DNA from: JAQBGV01 sp032128395
Lineage (GTDB): Bacteria > Planctomycetota > UBA8108 > UBA1146
Direction of reading: 5' to 3'
Length of the DNA: 51,309 nucleotides
NCBI GenBank assembly: GCA_032128395.1
Contig: JAQBGV010000068.1
Span: forward strand, 1-51,309
The position numbers and the translations under genes were made by a program. The notes under the pieces were generated by a model, which saw only the letters and a program-made list of their open reading frames with translations, searched no databases and was not told where the DNA came from. Shown here piece after piece: positions 33,177-40,842 of the stretch (positions within the stretch are counted from its first letter, which is position 1; each line of letters starts with the position of its first letter).

Positions 33177-34613
33177 CTATCCGGGCCAGTGACCGCGGGC
33201 CCCTTGCTCTCCGTCCTTTGACGGAGCGGCGTCGGCGAGGTCGCCGTAACGCTCTTCCTGCCACTCCTCGCGGCGTCGAGCTTGGAGCCGGTTCCAGCAG
33301 AGGTACAGGATTCCGGTCGCGAAGAAGAACGGCTCCGTGGTGCGGATCGTCGTGAAGGTCGTCGCGGCGATGCTGTGGGCGAGCAGCGCGACGGTTCCCC
33401 CCAGGTATCCCAGCGCGAATCCCTGTACCCAGTGATCCCGGGTCTCCAGCCGCCAGACTCGCATCGAGGTCCGGAGGCAGCGTGAGATCAGCCAGAGGAA
33501 TGCACCGAGACCGACGATTCCGAGGCTGTAGAGCTGCAGGACGTACTCGTTGTCGATCGCTCCGAGGCTCCGAGACCCGATCCCGTGCCCGAAGAGTGGT
33601 CGTTCGAGCGCGACCGGGACGAGGTGCTGCCACCCCGAGACCCGTGCCCCCCAGGACGAGGGTACATGCCCCGTGAACACGCCCGCGATCGTCTCGAAGC
33701 GGTCGGTGACAGACTCCGGGACGAAGACCCCGAGCAGGAGCAACAGCGCGAGCGGCCAAACGATCGCCATGCTCCGTGAGACGATGCCGATCGTCACGAT
33801 TCCGATGATCAACGCGACGAACGAAGTGCGGCTGAGGGTCAGTCCGACCGGAATCAGCATCAGAGCGATGTAGAGAAGGAGGAGGGGTCGCGCCGAGGGT
33901 CGAGCCCGGGAGAGGAGCCCGATGGCGAGGCAGATGTGGAACACGTAGTAGCCGCCGAGGATGTTCGCGGTCTCGCCGATCGGACCGGGGACCCGGTACC
34001 CCGCGGCTCCCCCGTGGATCGACCACTGCGCGATCCCGTAGATCCCGACCAACAAGCTCGCGAGCAGCATGAGCGAAATGAATCCGCGGATGTCAGCCCC
34101 GGAGCGCAGTGTGTTCAGGACGATGAGAAAGATCAGGTAGTACTCGGTGCTCTTTCCGAAGTGAAACACGGCGGTCAGCAGGTTGAGTCCGGAATAGAGG
34201 TGATTGTTCAAGGATGAGAGCAGGGAGACGAACACGATGAGCAGGAGAGGGATCTTCAGGTCCGTCGGTCGCAACCAAGCCCTGGTCAAGACGTGGCGAC
34301 TCGCCCAGACCGTGAGTATCAGCGGCAGGATCATGTCCTCGTAGCGAATGTTGGGAACTCCGAGGAGTGTGAACTCCGGCGAGAGCCCGATCGCCAACAG
34401 CAGGACCGCGAGCCCTACGCGCAGCTCGAAGAACGAGATGAAGCCGAGCATTCCCCCTGCGAGGACCAGGGGGAAGTACTGCCAGTGCGCCCCGAGCAGG
34501 TCGGTTGCGTAGATGCTGCAGACGCCGATGACGCAGCAGATCACCGCAACCACCACCAGCGGCAGCGGGTGGCGACCGAGGGAGCGTTCGGCGACCGGGC
34601 TCAGACCGGACAC
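33177..34613 (-). CDS. O-antigen ligase/polymerase-like membrane protein (Wzy_C family)
   Basis: The 478-residue protein has about twelve hydrophobic helices and one large external loop before the conserved stretch VPVALERPLFGHGIGSRSLGAIDNEYVLQLYSLGIVG, the Wzy_C signature (G-x-G, then D-N-x-Y-L-x-x-x-x-x-x-G). Proteins of this family join sugar units or ligate a polysaccharide to its acceptor on the periplasmic face. The GTG start at 34613 has GAGAGGA upstream. The C-terminal 40 residues are charged and cytoplasmic. It diverges from the LmbE-type deacetylase gene with 251 bases between them, part of which is a dispersed repeat. Confidence 0.85.
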   Translation of the reverse strand: MSGLSPVAERSLGRHPLPLVVVAVICCVIGVCSIYATDLLGAHWQYFPLVLAGGMLGFISFFELRVGLAVLLLAIGLSPEFTLLGVPNIRYEDMILPLILTVWASRHVLTRAWLRPTDLKIPLLLIVFVSLLSSLNNHLYSGLNLLTAVFHFGKSTEYYLIFLIVLNTLRSGADIRGFISLMLLASLLVGIYGIAQWSIHGGAAGYRVPGPIGETANILGGYYVFHICLAIGLLSRARPSARPLLLLYIALMLIPVGLTLSRTSFVALIIGIVTIGIVSRSMAIVWPLALLLLLGVFVPESVTDRFETIAGVFTGHVPSSWGARVSGWQHLVPVALERPLFGHGIGSRSLGAIDNEYVLQLYSLGIVGLGAFLWLISRCLRTSMRVWRLETRDHWVQGFALGYLGGTVALLAHSIAATTFTTIRTTEPFFFATGILYLCWNRLQARRREEWQEERYGDLADAAPSKDGEQGARGHWPG

Positions 34614-34815
34614 AGGCGCGGGGTCCTCTCCGGATGGGCGACTGGACGAGAGTGCTCAGATTCTTGGTATCGGTCGAGCGCGTGAGCGACCTTTGCCCAG
34701 GATCCACCCTCCAGAGCGAACGGTCCCGATCCGATAGGAACCCTGGGCTCGATTCGCGAGCCCTAGGCGCCCGGGTCAGTCCGCCAGGCGGGCGGGGATC
34801 CGCGCAGAGGAGAAG

Positions 34816-34857
34816 CGCGGCTGAGCCGCGAGCGAGAGGGGGCTGGGAGCCAGCCCC
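34816..34857 (+). repeat. Dispersed hairpin repeat, copy 1
   Basis: Two hairpins in tandem: CGCGGC/GCCGCG (34816-34830) and GGGGCTG/CAGCCCC (34839-34857), joined by AGCGAGAG. The same pair, with the same linker, occurs near the right edge of the window and in inverse orientation at 35608. It ends seven bases before the first possible start of the deacetylase gene. Confidence 0.75.
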
Positions 34858-34864
34858 ATAGGAA

Positions 34865-35590
34865 ATGCACGAAACAACGCGAATGAACCAACTCGGAGAT
34901 CAGCGGCTGCTCGTGATCGCGCCGCATGCAGATGACGAGACCATCGGTTGCGGCGGCCTGATCGCAAAGGTGAAGCAGCAGGGGGGGGAGGTCTTCGTCC
35001 AGGTCGCGACGGTCTCTGACCTCGAGCACTACGACGGTCGAGGTGGCGTGACCTTCGCACACACCCGGGCGGAAGAGCTCGCCGAGGCGATGCGGGTCCT
35101 CCAGGTCGATGACCACGAAATCATTTTCGAAGACTCCGAGTGGCACCTCCGGCTGGACACGATGTCGAAGCGGGAGCTGGTCGGCGCTCTCGAGAAGAAC
35201 TCGAGACTCTCGATCGACCGGATCCGCCCGACGATGATCGCTCTCCCGGCGCCGAGCTTCAACCAGGACCACGTCGCGATCTACCACGCGGGGATCACCG
35301 CCTGTCGACCCCATCTCGCCACACTGAAGCCGTTTCAACACACTGTGCTCGTCGCGGACTCGCCGCAGCTCGCCTGGAATGCACAGCCGTTCCACCCAAA
35401 TCTCTACGTCGACATCAGCGGCGAGTGTCTCGACCGGAAACTCGAGGCATTCAGCAAGCACGAGTCACAGCAACGCCCCGGGCCGAGCATGGGTGGGATC
35501 GATGCGCTTCGCATCCTCGCCGAGCAGCGCGGACACGAGATCTCGGTCGAGGCGGCCGAGGCGTATCAAGTCCTGCGGATGGTTTTCTAG
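34865..35590 (+). CDS. LmbE/PIG-L family deacetylase
   Basis: The 241-residue protein has the zinc-site motif IAPHADDETIGCGG (P-H-x-D-D-E) near the N-terminus and NQDHVAIY (H-x-D-H type) in the second half, defining the LmbE/PIG-L de-N-acetylase fold that removes acetyl groups from GlcNAc-containing or similar small molecules. ATG at 34865 has only AGGAA directly before it; ATG at 34883 (MNQLGDQR) is an alternative that leaves more room after the upstream hairpin. Its neighbours, an O-antigen ligase and a GDP-mannose enzyme, suggest it acts on a sugar nucleotide or lipid-linked sugar. Confidence 0.88.
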   Translation: MHETTRMNQLGDQRLLVIAPHADDETIGCGGLIAKVKQQGGEVFVQVATVSDLEHYDGRGGVTFAHTRAEELAEAMRVLQVDDHEIIFEDSEWHLRLDTMSKRELVGALEKNSRLSIDRIRPTMIALPAPSFNQDHVAIYHAGITACRPHLATLKPFQHTVLVADSPQLAWNAQPFHPNLYVDISGECLDRKLEAFSKHESQQRPGPSMGGIDALRILAEQRGHEISVEAAEAYQVLRMVF

Positions 35591-35607
35591 TTCACGCTGT
35601 ATTGTTT

Positions 35608-35813
35608 GAGGGGGCTTTCGCAAAGCCCCCTCTCGCTCGCGGCGAAGCCGCTCCCGATTCACCCACAAACGCCTCGCCTTCGGCTCGGGTTGGGACGTCG
35701 GCGGGGGAGAGCCGCTCCCGATTCACCGACAAACGCCTCGCTTTCGGCTCGGACGGTGAAGTCGCTCCCGATTCACCGACAAACGCCTCGCTTTCGGCTC
35801 GGGCGGTGAAGTC
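35608..35813 (-). repeat. Dispersed hairpin repeat, copy 2 (inverse), with a three-copy tandem tail
   Basis: An 11-bp stem, GAGGGGGCTTT/AAAGCCCCCTC (35608-35632), is followed by GCGGC/GCCGC (35639-35651) and then by three copies of a unit starting GCTCCCGATTCACC at 35650, 35714 and 35764 and containing ACAAACGCCTCGC and TTTCGGCTCGG. Read on the minus strand this is the same element as the copies at 34816 and 51161. It fills most of the 312-base gap 35591-35902, where I see no gene. The first hairpin lies 18 bases after the deacetylase stop and may end its transcript, though there is no T-run. Confidence 0.75.
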
Positions 35814-35902
35814 GGCTTCTCCGCTTCACGAATGCCCGCTGACCACACGAAGGGTTGTAGGAAACCCGGCCTCGGGTATGACGGACCCGGGAGGAACGCT
35901 CG

Positions 35903-36982
35903 ATGCCAGAGTTGCATGCCCTGATCCTCGCGGGAGGCTCGGGAACCCGATTCTGGCCGTGGAGCCGCGAGGCGCGCCCGAAACAGTTGCTCGCCCTCGA
36001 TGGGGAGCGCTCGCTCCTCGAGAACACTTTGGATCGACTCGAGGGCTGGGTCGATCCGGCGCGTCGTTGGATCCTGACGCGTACCGACTTGTTGCCGTCG
36101 ATTCGTGATCTCCTCCCCGACTATCCCCCCGAACGCATCCTCGCTGAACCCGAGCGACGGGACACCGCGCCCGCGCTCGCTCTGGCGGCGCTCGTGGTGC
36201 GGTCGGTCGATCCCGGCGGGATTCTTCTCGTCGTGCCGAGCGACCACTACATCGCGGATCCCTCGGCATTTCGCGCGACGGTGGAGAGCGCGCAGCGAGC
36301 CCTCCTCGTGGATGATGCGCTCTACACCTTCGGCGTCACTCCGACGGAGCCGGCGATCGGGTACGGATACATCGAGCGAGGCGACCCCACGGCATCATCG
36401 GGGGTGTGCAGCGTTCGTGCGTTCCGGGAGAAACCCGATCGACCGACCGCGGAGGCGTATCTCGCCTCGGGGGAGCACCTGTGGAATGCAGGGATCTTCC
36501 TCTTCCGGGGAGCGACGTTTCTCGAGGAGCTCGAACGACACGCCCCGGACTTCCGGGATGGGTTGGCGGCCCTCGGCGACGCGATCGAGGGGGGGCGAAA
36601 CCCCGAGGCGATCGCGGAGGGGTTTCGGCGTCTCCCTCGGATCTCGGTCGACTACGCGCTCTTCGAGCGCTCCGATCGGGTGAGGGTCGTCGAGGCGGCC
36701 TTTCCGTGGGATGACGTGGGCTCCTGGGAGGCGATTCCACGGTTGCGAGGCGCTGAGGCGGATGATGCGGGAAATCTGCTCGGACCGGAGGATGTCGCCA
36801 TCGACTGTCACGGGTCGGTCGCTCTCTCCGGCGAGGGACGGACGATCGCACTCCTCGGGGTGGAAGACCTGCTCGTGATCGATTCGGGCGATGCCGTGCT
36901 CGTCTGCCCCCGGAACCGCGCCCAGGAGGTTCGAACAGTGGTCGAGGAACTCCGCCGTCGGGGGCGAATCGACCTCGTCTGA
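35903..36982 (+). CDS. manC: Mannose-1-phosphate guanylyltransferase
   Basis: The 359-residue single-domain enzyme makes GDP-mannose from GTP and mannose 1-phosphate. It has the nucleotide-binding start ILAGGSGTRFWPWSREARPKQ, VVPSDHYI, the FREKP lysine motif and HLWNAGIFLF. Its length equals the guanylyltransferase-only form, lacking the C-terminal isomerase (cupin) domain found in bifunctional ManC/AlgA. ATG at 35903 follows GGGAGGA. The mutase at 2743 could supply its substrate. It stands alone between the repeat block and rpsO. Confidence 0.92.
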   Translation: MPELHALILAGGSGTRFWPWSREARPKQLLALDGERSLLENTLDRLEGWVDPARRWILTRTDLLPSIRDLLPDYPPERILAEPERRDTAPALALAALVVRSVDPGGILLVVPSDHYIADPSAFRATVESAQRALLVDDALYTFGVTPTEPAIGYGYIERGDPTASSGVCSVRAFREKPDRPTAEAYLASGEHLWNAGIFLFRGATFLEELERHAPDFRDGLAALGDAIEGGRNPEAIAEGFRRLPRISVDYALFERSDRVRVVEAAFPWDDVGSWEAIPRLRGAEADDAGNLLGPEDVAIDCHGSVALSGEGRTIALLGVEDLLVIDSGDAVLVCPRNRAQEVRTVVEELRRRGRIDLV

Positions 36983-37126
36983 TTCGAGCTGGGTCGCCTC
37001 GAAATCAGAATCTGCCCTTGCAGGAGTGCCTGCCCCAGCTACGATTCTACGCCTCGAAGTCGAAGTGGGGCCGAAAGTTGGATCCGATCAGATCCATGGA
37101 CCACCGGGGCGATGAAGTCCCTGGCC

Positions 37127-37167
37127 GCGCGAGATGAACTCGCGCACGCGATGTGGAGAGCTGCGCG
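37127..37167 (+). promoter_or_regulatory. rpsO leader hairpins, possible S15 autoregulatory site
   Basis: A perfect 7-bp hairpin, GCGCGAG/CTCGCGC with loop ATGAA (37127-37145), is followed by CGCG (37147-37150) pairing with CGCG (37164-37167). The second loop contains GGAG (37154-37157), the likely ribosome-binding site, 11 bases before the ATG. Many bacteria control rpsO by S15 binding its own leader, using different folds in different phyla; whether this one binds S15 is inference. Confidence 0.4.
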
Positions 37168-37168
37168 A

Positions 37169-37438
37169 ATGAGTATCACCGTCGAGCGGAAGCAGGAGCT
37201 GATCCGCGAGTACCGGACTTCGGACGAGGACTGTGGGTCCTCCCAGGTCCAGGTGGCGGTCCTCACCGAGAGGATCCGCAACATCACCGAGCACCTGAAG
37301 TCGAACAAGAAAGATTTCGCGACCCGTCGCGGGCTCCTGATGCTCGTCGGGAAGCGCACTCGGTTGTTGAGATATCTCCGAGAGAGAAATCGAGCCGAGT
37401 ACCTGCGGTTGATCGCCGCCCTCGGACTCCGTCGCTGA
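37169..37438 (+). CDS. rpsO: Ribosomal protein S15
   Basis: The 89-residue product has the universal S15 length and sequence: MSITVERKQELIREYRTS, then GSSQVQVAVLTERIRNITEHL, KKDFATRRGLLMLVGKR and LLRYLRERNRAEY. It binds 16S rRNA in the small-subunit platform. ATG at 37169 gives the exact family start; an earlier in-frame ATG at 37112 would add 19 residues overlapping the leader hairpins. It is followed by pnp, the classic rpsO-pnp order. Confidence 0.97.
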   Translation: MSITVERKQELIREYRTSDEDCGSSQVQVAVLTERIRNITEHLKSNKKDFATRRGLLMLVGKRTRLLRYLRERNRAEYLRLIAALGLRR

Positions 37439-37442
37439 GTGA

Positions 37443-37471
37443 CAGGCCTCCCCTTCCGGTGGGGCCTGTTT
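37443..37471 (+). terminator. Intergenic hairpin between rpsO and pnp, attenuator or processing site
   Basis: CAGGCC (37443-37448) pairs with GGCCTG (37463-37468), followed by TTT, five bases after the rpsO stop. Alternative pairing uses CCCC with GGGG inside. The T-run is short, so partial read-through into pnp is likely. In E. coli the same interval carries an rpsO terminator and an RNase III processing site that controls pnp; the analogy is inference. No gene lies in 37439-37674. Confidence 0.5.
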
Positions 37472-37674
37472 CGCATCCGGGCGCGCCACATTCGCGACGT
37501 GTTCGTGGAGGCGACCGGATTTCATGCCGCCCGGCGTCTCGCGCGGGTCATCGATCACGACCCTGTGCGTCCGGCTCGGCTCATCGCGACGCCCGAGGTC
37601 CATCCGAATCAGAGAACAGAGATCGAGAAAAGCAGAGCGCAGAGAGCGGCGCCAGGAGCGTCGCAGGAGGATCG

Positions 37675-40023
37675 ATGAAGCATGTAGTTTCGCGTGAGAT
37701 CGGCGGACTGACCGTCAGCCTCGAGACTGGAGAGATCGCTCGTCAGGCGAGCGGTTCCGTCATCGCACGGTGCGGCGACAACGCCGTCCTTGCCGCGGTG
37801 ACCTGGGGGAATCCCCCGCCGCATCTCGACTTCTTCCCCCTTACCGTCGACTACCGGGAGAACACGTATGCCGCGGGGAAGATCCCCGGCGGGTTCTTCA
37901 AGCGCGAGGGCAGACCGACGACGAAGGAGGTCCTCACCTCGCGGATGATCGATCGTCCGATCCGTCCGCTCTTCCCCGAGGGGTTCCGCAAGGACGTCTC
38001 GGTGGTGTCCGCGGTTCTCTCGGCGGACCGGCAGACCGACCCGGACATGCTCGCGATGATCGCGGCGTTCGCGGCGCTGCAGATCTCCGAGATCCCCTTC
38101 GATGGCCCGATCGGCGCCGTGCGGGTCGGGATGAAGGACGACCAGTTCCAGGTCAATCCATCGCACGAGTTTCGCGAGGCGGGCGACCTCGATCTGGTGA
38201 TCGCGGGGACCCGCGACTCGCTCGTGATGGTCGAAGCCGGGGCGAACGAGATCTCCGAGGCGAAGATGATCGATGCCCTGGAGACGGGCCACGATGCGAT
38301 CCGGACCGTGATCGGGATGATCGAGGAACTCGTCTCGGTCGCCGGCAAACCGAAGATCTCGTACGAGCCACCATCCGTGGATCAGGCGCTCGTCGCCAAG
38401 ATACGGGAGATGTCGTACGACCGCATCCGGGCCGCGACCAAGACCGTGGGCAAACACGCTCGGAAGTTGGCCACCGATATCGTGGTGAGCGATGTTCTGG
38501 AGCAAGTCTGTCCCGCCGAGGCCGTCGAAGCGGGGACCGCCCCGGAGCCGAAGGTGGTCAAAGGGATGCTCGGCGACGTCAAGAGGCAGGCCGAGCGCGA
38601 CATCATTTCACAAGAGAAGCGCCGGTCGGACGGTCGGTCGTTCACCGACATCCGTGACATCCACACGCAGCTCGCGTTCCTCCCCTGTAGTCACGGATCC
38701 GCGGTATTCACGCGCGGGGAGACGCAGTCGTTGGTCACCGTGACGCTGGGGACGAGCTTCGACGAGCAGCGGATCGAAGGCCTCCGCGACGAGCACCGCG
38801 AGCGCTTCATGCTCCACTACAACTTCCCGGCGTACTGCGTCGGCGAGTCGTGGCCGAACCGGGGACCGAAGCGGCGCGAGATCGGTCACGGAGTGCTTGC
38901 AGAGCGGTCGCTAAGGCAAGTTCTCCCGGCACATGATGATTTTCCGTACACGATTCGCATCGTCAGCGACATCACGGAGTCGAACGGCTCGTCCTCGATG
39001 GCCAGCGTCTGTGGCGGGACTCTGGCGATGATGGATGCCGGCGTGCAGATCAAGCGCCCGGTGGCGGGGATCGCCATGGGTCTCGTCGAGCAGAATGGAG
39101 AGTATCACATCCTCTCCGACATCCTCGGGAGCGAGGACCACTCGGGCGACATGGACTTCAAGGTCGCGGGAACTCAGACCGGGATCACTGCGCTCCAGAT
39201 GGACATCAAGATCCAGGGCCTCAGCCGTGACTTGCTGGCCAGGGCTCTCGACCAGGCCCGCGAAGGTCGTCTGCACATCCTTCGGGAGATGCTGAAGGAG
39301 ATCCAGCGGCCGCGTTCGGATGTCTCCCCGCACGCCCCGAAGATCCTGCGGATCAAGATCAACCCTGAGAAGATCGGCATCGTGATCGGACCGGGCGGAA
39401 AGATGATCAAGAGCATCCAGGAAGAGACCGGCGCCAAGATCGAGATCGTCGACGACGGCACGGTCACGATCTGGGGACGCAACCTCGAGAGTGCGCAGAC
39501 CGCTCGCGAGCGAGTCGAAATGCTCACCGAAGAGGTGAAAGAGGGACAGACCTACGAGGGTCGGGTCGTGTCGATCAAGGACTTCGGCTGTTTCGTCGAA
39601 GTTCTCCCGGGCCAGGAGGGTCTCCTCCACGTCAGCGAGATCGGCGGCGAGTACGTCTCGAACGTCAGCGATGTCTTTTCGCGCGGTGACATGATCAGGG
39701 TCAAGGTGCTCGCCCTCGATCCGCAGGGTCGGATTCGACTGTCGAGGAAGGCCGTGCTCGCGGATGAGGGCAAGATCCCGGTCGGGAGCGGCGGGAGCGG
39801 CGGCGGCAGCGGGAGCGGGAGCGGGAGCGGGAGCGGGAGCGGGAGCGGGAGCGGGAGCGGCGGCGGCGGCGGCCGCGACAGCGGTCCTCGCGGTGGCCGA
39901 GACAGCAGCGCACACGGAAGCAGCGGCGGAAACCGTCCAGGAGGGAACCGGCCGAGCAGCGGCGGGGACCGCGATCGTGGCCGCTCCGGCGGAAGTGGAG
40001 ATCGCCCGCCGAGGCGCGACTGA
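37675..40023 (+). CDS. pnp: Polyribonucleotide nucleotidyltransferase (PNPase)
   Basis: The 782-residue enzyme degrades RNA 3' to 5' with phosphate. The order is complete: first RNase PH-like domain (GKIPGGFFKREGRPTTKEVL), helical linker, catalytic second RNase PH domain (SDITESNGSSSMASVCGG; DILGSEDHSGDMDF with the metal-binding Asp residues), KH (GIVIGPGGKMIKSIQEETG) and S1 (YEGRVVSIKDFGCFVEVLPGQEGLLHVSEI). ATG at 37675 follows GCAGGAGG. After the S1 domain, from about residue 702, comes an unusual 80-residue Ser/Gly then Arg/Gly-rich tail, encoded partly by a hexanucleotide repeat. It is co-oriented with rpsO and ends in a strong terminator. Confidence 0.97.
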   Translation: MKHVVSREIGGLTVSLETGEIARQASGSVIARCGDNAVLAAVTWGNPPPHLDFFPLTVDYRENTYAAGKIPGGFFKREGRPTTKEVLTSRMIDRPIRPLFPEGFRKDVSVVSAVLSADRQTDPDMLAMIAAFAALQISEIPFDGPIGAVRVGMKDDQFQVNPSHEFREAGDLDLVIAGTRDSLVMVEAGANEISEAKMIDALETGHDAIRTVIGMIEELVSVAGKPKISYEPPSVDQALVAKIREMSYDRIRAATKTVGKHARKLATDIVVSDVLEQVCPAEAVEAGTAPEPKVVKGMLGDVKRQAERDIISQEKRRSDGRSFTDIRDIHTQLAFLPCSHGSAVFTRGETQSLVTVTLGTSFDEQRIEGLRDEHRERFMLHYNFPAYCVGESWPNRGPKRREIGHGVLAERSLRQVLPAHDDFPYTIRIVSDITESNGSSSMASVCGGTLAMMDAGVQIKRPVAGIAMGLVEQNGEYHILSDILGSEDHSGDMDFKVAGTQTGITALQMDIKIQGLSRDLLARALDQAREGRLHILREMLKEIQRPRSDVSPHAPKILRIKINPEKIGIVIGPGGKMIKSIQEETGAKIEIVDDGTVTIWGRNLESAQTARERVEMLTEEVKEGQTYEGRVVSIKDFGCFVEVLPGQEGLLHVSEIGGEYVSNVSDVFSRGDMIRVKVLALDPQGRIRLSRKAVLADEGKIPVGSGGSGGGSGSGSGSGSGSGSGSGSGGGGGRDSGPRGGRDSSAHGSSGGNRPGGNRPSSGGDRDRGRSGGSGDRPPRRD
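39811..39858 (+). repeat. Hexanucleotide microsatellite inside pnp
   Basis: Eight perfect GGGAGC copies in a row, flanked by further imperfect GGC/AGC units (39784-39872), encode a (Gly-Ser)n stretch. Because the unit is six bases, copy-number change by slippage would lengthen or shorten the tail without breaking the frame. Confidence 0.9.
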
Positions 40024-40055
40024 GCCAGGTCGCGGCGGTGTGCGGAACGACTTTT

Positions 40056-40094
40056 CTCGGGGGGGCCGCAACGCGGCCCCCCCGAGAGTTTGTT
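40056..40094 (+). terminator. Rho-independent terminator after pnp
   Basis: CTCGGGGGGGCCGC (40056-40069) pairs perfectly with GCGGCCCCCCCGAG (40073-40086) across a three-base loop, 14 bp of almost only G-C pairs. It is followed by AGTTTGTT. It lies 33 bases after the pnp stop and is the best terminator in the window. Confidence 0.85.
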
Positions 40095-40128
40095 GACGCC
40101 CTCGCCGATGCCTGATCCCCTGGCGGGG

Positions 40129-40842
40129 ATGAACGCGACTTCGCCGCTCCGGGTCATGCTTCTACTGATCAGCGGATCCCTCGTCTGGCGCCCGGCAGTG
40201 GCGGACGAGCCCGTGGATCCTCTGCTCGCGCATCGCGGACATCTGGTCGTCGTCGAATTCCCCGAGCTCGAAGACGTGGGGAAGACGCGCGCGATGCCGA
40301 AGGGTTGGCGCTACCTCGCGGTCACCGCCGAGTCCTACGACCGATTCGAGGGTCTGATCGATCCCGATCACTTGCTCGCGCTCCTCTATTTCGATGAGTT
40401 CGGGAACCTGGTGCTCCGCGACCACTCGCGGGAGCGCATCGCTCGCATCGAACGCTCGACCCAGGAGGCGGTGCGTCGGATTTCCACGTGGCGTCGACGA
40501 TTCTCACGCGATGGGGAGCAGAGCGTGCGCGCGCGCACCCAGGGAGATGCCGCGGGCGAACTCTCACTCCTCGTCGCGATGCGGGAGACGAAGATCCGCG
40601 GATACCCCGAAATCGAAGCGGCGCTCGCTCGTCTCGAATTCCTCGAGGGTGATCGCCTCGGTCAGCTCTGGAGCGTGCTCGCTCAGGAGGGAGTCGTCCG
40701 TCGGCGAGAACTCAGAGAAGCCCTCGATGAACTCCTCGGGCGCAGCCGCGGCCTCCGGCTCGAACCTCGCATCCGGCGGGAGGTCGATCGGGTGGCGAGC
40801 GGTGGGGTGACCGACGACAAGACCGGAACGGGAGGCGGATGA
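40129..40842 (+). CDS. Secreted hypothetical protein
   Basis: The 237-residue product begins with a signal peptide (PLRVMLLLISGSLVWRPAVA). ATG at 40129 is chosen because it places the signal at the N-terminus; starts at 40108 and 40090 are possible but lie partly in the terminator region. The mature part has a short beta segment (GHLVVVEFPELEDVG, WRYLAVTAESYDRFEGLI) and then a long charged helical region (RERIARIERSTQEAVRRIS to RIRREVDRVAS). I recognise no family. It overlaps the amidohydrolase ATG by four bases, so the two are translationally coupled. Confidence 0.65.
   Translation: MNATSPLRVMLLLISGSLVWRPAVADEPVDPLLAHRGHLVVVEFPELEDVGKTRAMPKGWRYLAVTAESYDRFEGLIDPDHLLALLYFDEFGNLVLRDHSRERIARIERSTQEAVRRISTWRRRFSRDGEQSVRARTQGDAAGELSLLVAMRETKIRGYPEIEAALARLEFLEGDRLGQLWSVLAQEGVVRRRELREALDELLGRSRGLRLEPRIRREVDRVASGGVTDDKTGTGGG

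Noticed and set aside
35606..35809. Small protein-coding frames through the repeat block (peptides containing SPLSLAAKPLPIH)
   Set aside because: The same peptide pattern arises from every copy of the repeat in several frames, so it reflects the repeat sequence and not a gene.
35650..35813. CRISPR array
   Set aside because: Only three units with unequal spacing (64 and 50 bases), the spacers are themselves similar, and no cas gene is near; it belongs to the dispersed repeat family.
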